The notes under the pieces were generated by a model that did no database searches, had not been told where the DNA came from, and saw nothing but the letters and a program-made list of their open reading frames with translations. DNA of 64,000 nucleotides from CALUVN01 sp944323595 (lineage in GTDB: Bacteria; Cyanobacteriota; Vampirovibrionia; Gastranaerophilales; Gastranaerophilaceae), in contig OZ006972.1 of assembly GCA_963931255.1 (NCBI GenBank), positions 434,001-498,000 of the forward strand. The letters are read 5' to 3'. Position 1 is the stretch's first letter; every line of letters begins with the position of its first letter. Positions 63,886-64,000 of this stretch are shown piece after piece. The translations under genes and the position numbers were made by a program.

Positions 63886-64000
63886 ATGTTTTCAAAATTT
63901 AAAGAAACGGTGAAAGAATTGGCGTACACAGCAGTTCTAAAAGCAGAAGAGGCTCTGGGAAGCAAAACAGGTCAGATGAAAAAAGAAATGGCACTTAATT
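63886..64000 (+). CDS. Holin-like protein (LLH family resemblance), partial, cut by right edge
   Basis: 38 residues visible from the ATG at 63886, with GAAAGGA upstream. 'VKELAYTAVLKAEEALGS' followed by 'GQMKKEMALN' closely resembles the conserved C-terminal region of LLH-type phage holins, normally 'V..A.....AEQLYGSG.GK.KK..VLN'. The N-terminal membrane helix usual in that family is missing, so this may be only a holin-associated or shortened protein. It follows the capsid gene and would complete a lysis pair with the amidase. Confidence 0.5.
   Translation, partial: MFSKFKETVKELAYTAVLKAEEALGSKTGQMKKEMALN

Noticed and set aside
1..64000. tRNA, rRNA, tmRNA or insertion sequence
   Set aside because: I looked for T-loop sequences, transposase motifs and terminal inverted repeats in the gaps and found none convincing; a covariance search would be needed to exclude small RNAs.

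Overview
The window is AT-rich bacterial chromosome. The organism is probably an uncultured gut relative of cyanobacteria (Gastranaerophilales / Melainabacteria), but this rests on gene combination only. It has an outer-membrane secretin with type IV pilus/type II secretion ATPases, SepF beside YggS and FtsZ (a cyanobacterial/Gram-positive trait), FabI, a class II aldolase and surface proteins with a filamentous-haemagglutinin-type N-terminus. No rRNA or tRNA gene was found.

Layout. 1-2.9 kb: a gene cut by the left edge (with an in-frame TAG near its apparent start), a HepT/MntA-type toxin-antitoxin pair and fabI. 3-5 kb: a coiled-coil protein with a hydrophobic centre. 5-21.7 kb: three adjacent paralogous exported proteins of 1341, 860 and 3192 residues, each ending at its own strong hairpin. 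They share a signal peptide and an N-terminal haemagglutinin-type domain, then diverge. The first carries about 250 Asp-Ala pairs followed by a PilZ domain; the third carries about 3.5 near-identical 789-bp tandem repeats. 21.8-32.6 kb: flippase, rimO and a compact pilus/secretion operon (PilP-like lipoprotein, secretin, GspE/PilB ATPase, two GspF/PilC platform proteins with a short-chain dehydrogenase between them). 32.8-41.4 kb: a uridine-kinase-like protein, bioF-bioG-bioC, a TonB-like secreted protein, lysS, pilT and recF. 41.5-50.5 kb: two large proteins of unknown function, class II aldolase, ftsZ, nadK, sepF and yggS. 50.8-54.9 kb: four family 2 glycosyltransferases that form a duplicated two-gene module. 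55-59.8 kb: rpsP with a GC-rich leader, a small unknown protein, a FliI/SctN-type export ATPase, a DUF2023-like protein, zupT and a radical SAM/SPASM protein. 59.8-64 kb: an operator-like array followed by phage-type genes (zinc-ribbon protein, lone LuxR-type HTH, amidase, neck/stabilisation-like protein, major capsid protein, and a holin-like gene cut by the right edge).

How the parts may fit together. The chromosome here is devoted to the cell surface: pilus or secretion machinery, very large repeat proteins, a flippase and glycosyltransferases. Two features hint at cyclic-di-GMP control: the MshEN-type N-terminus of the GspE/PilB ATPase and the PilZ domain at the end of the Asp-Ala surface protein. 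PilZ domains normally work in the cytoplasm, so finding one on an apparently exported repeat protein is the most unusual observation in the window.
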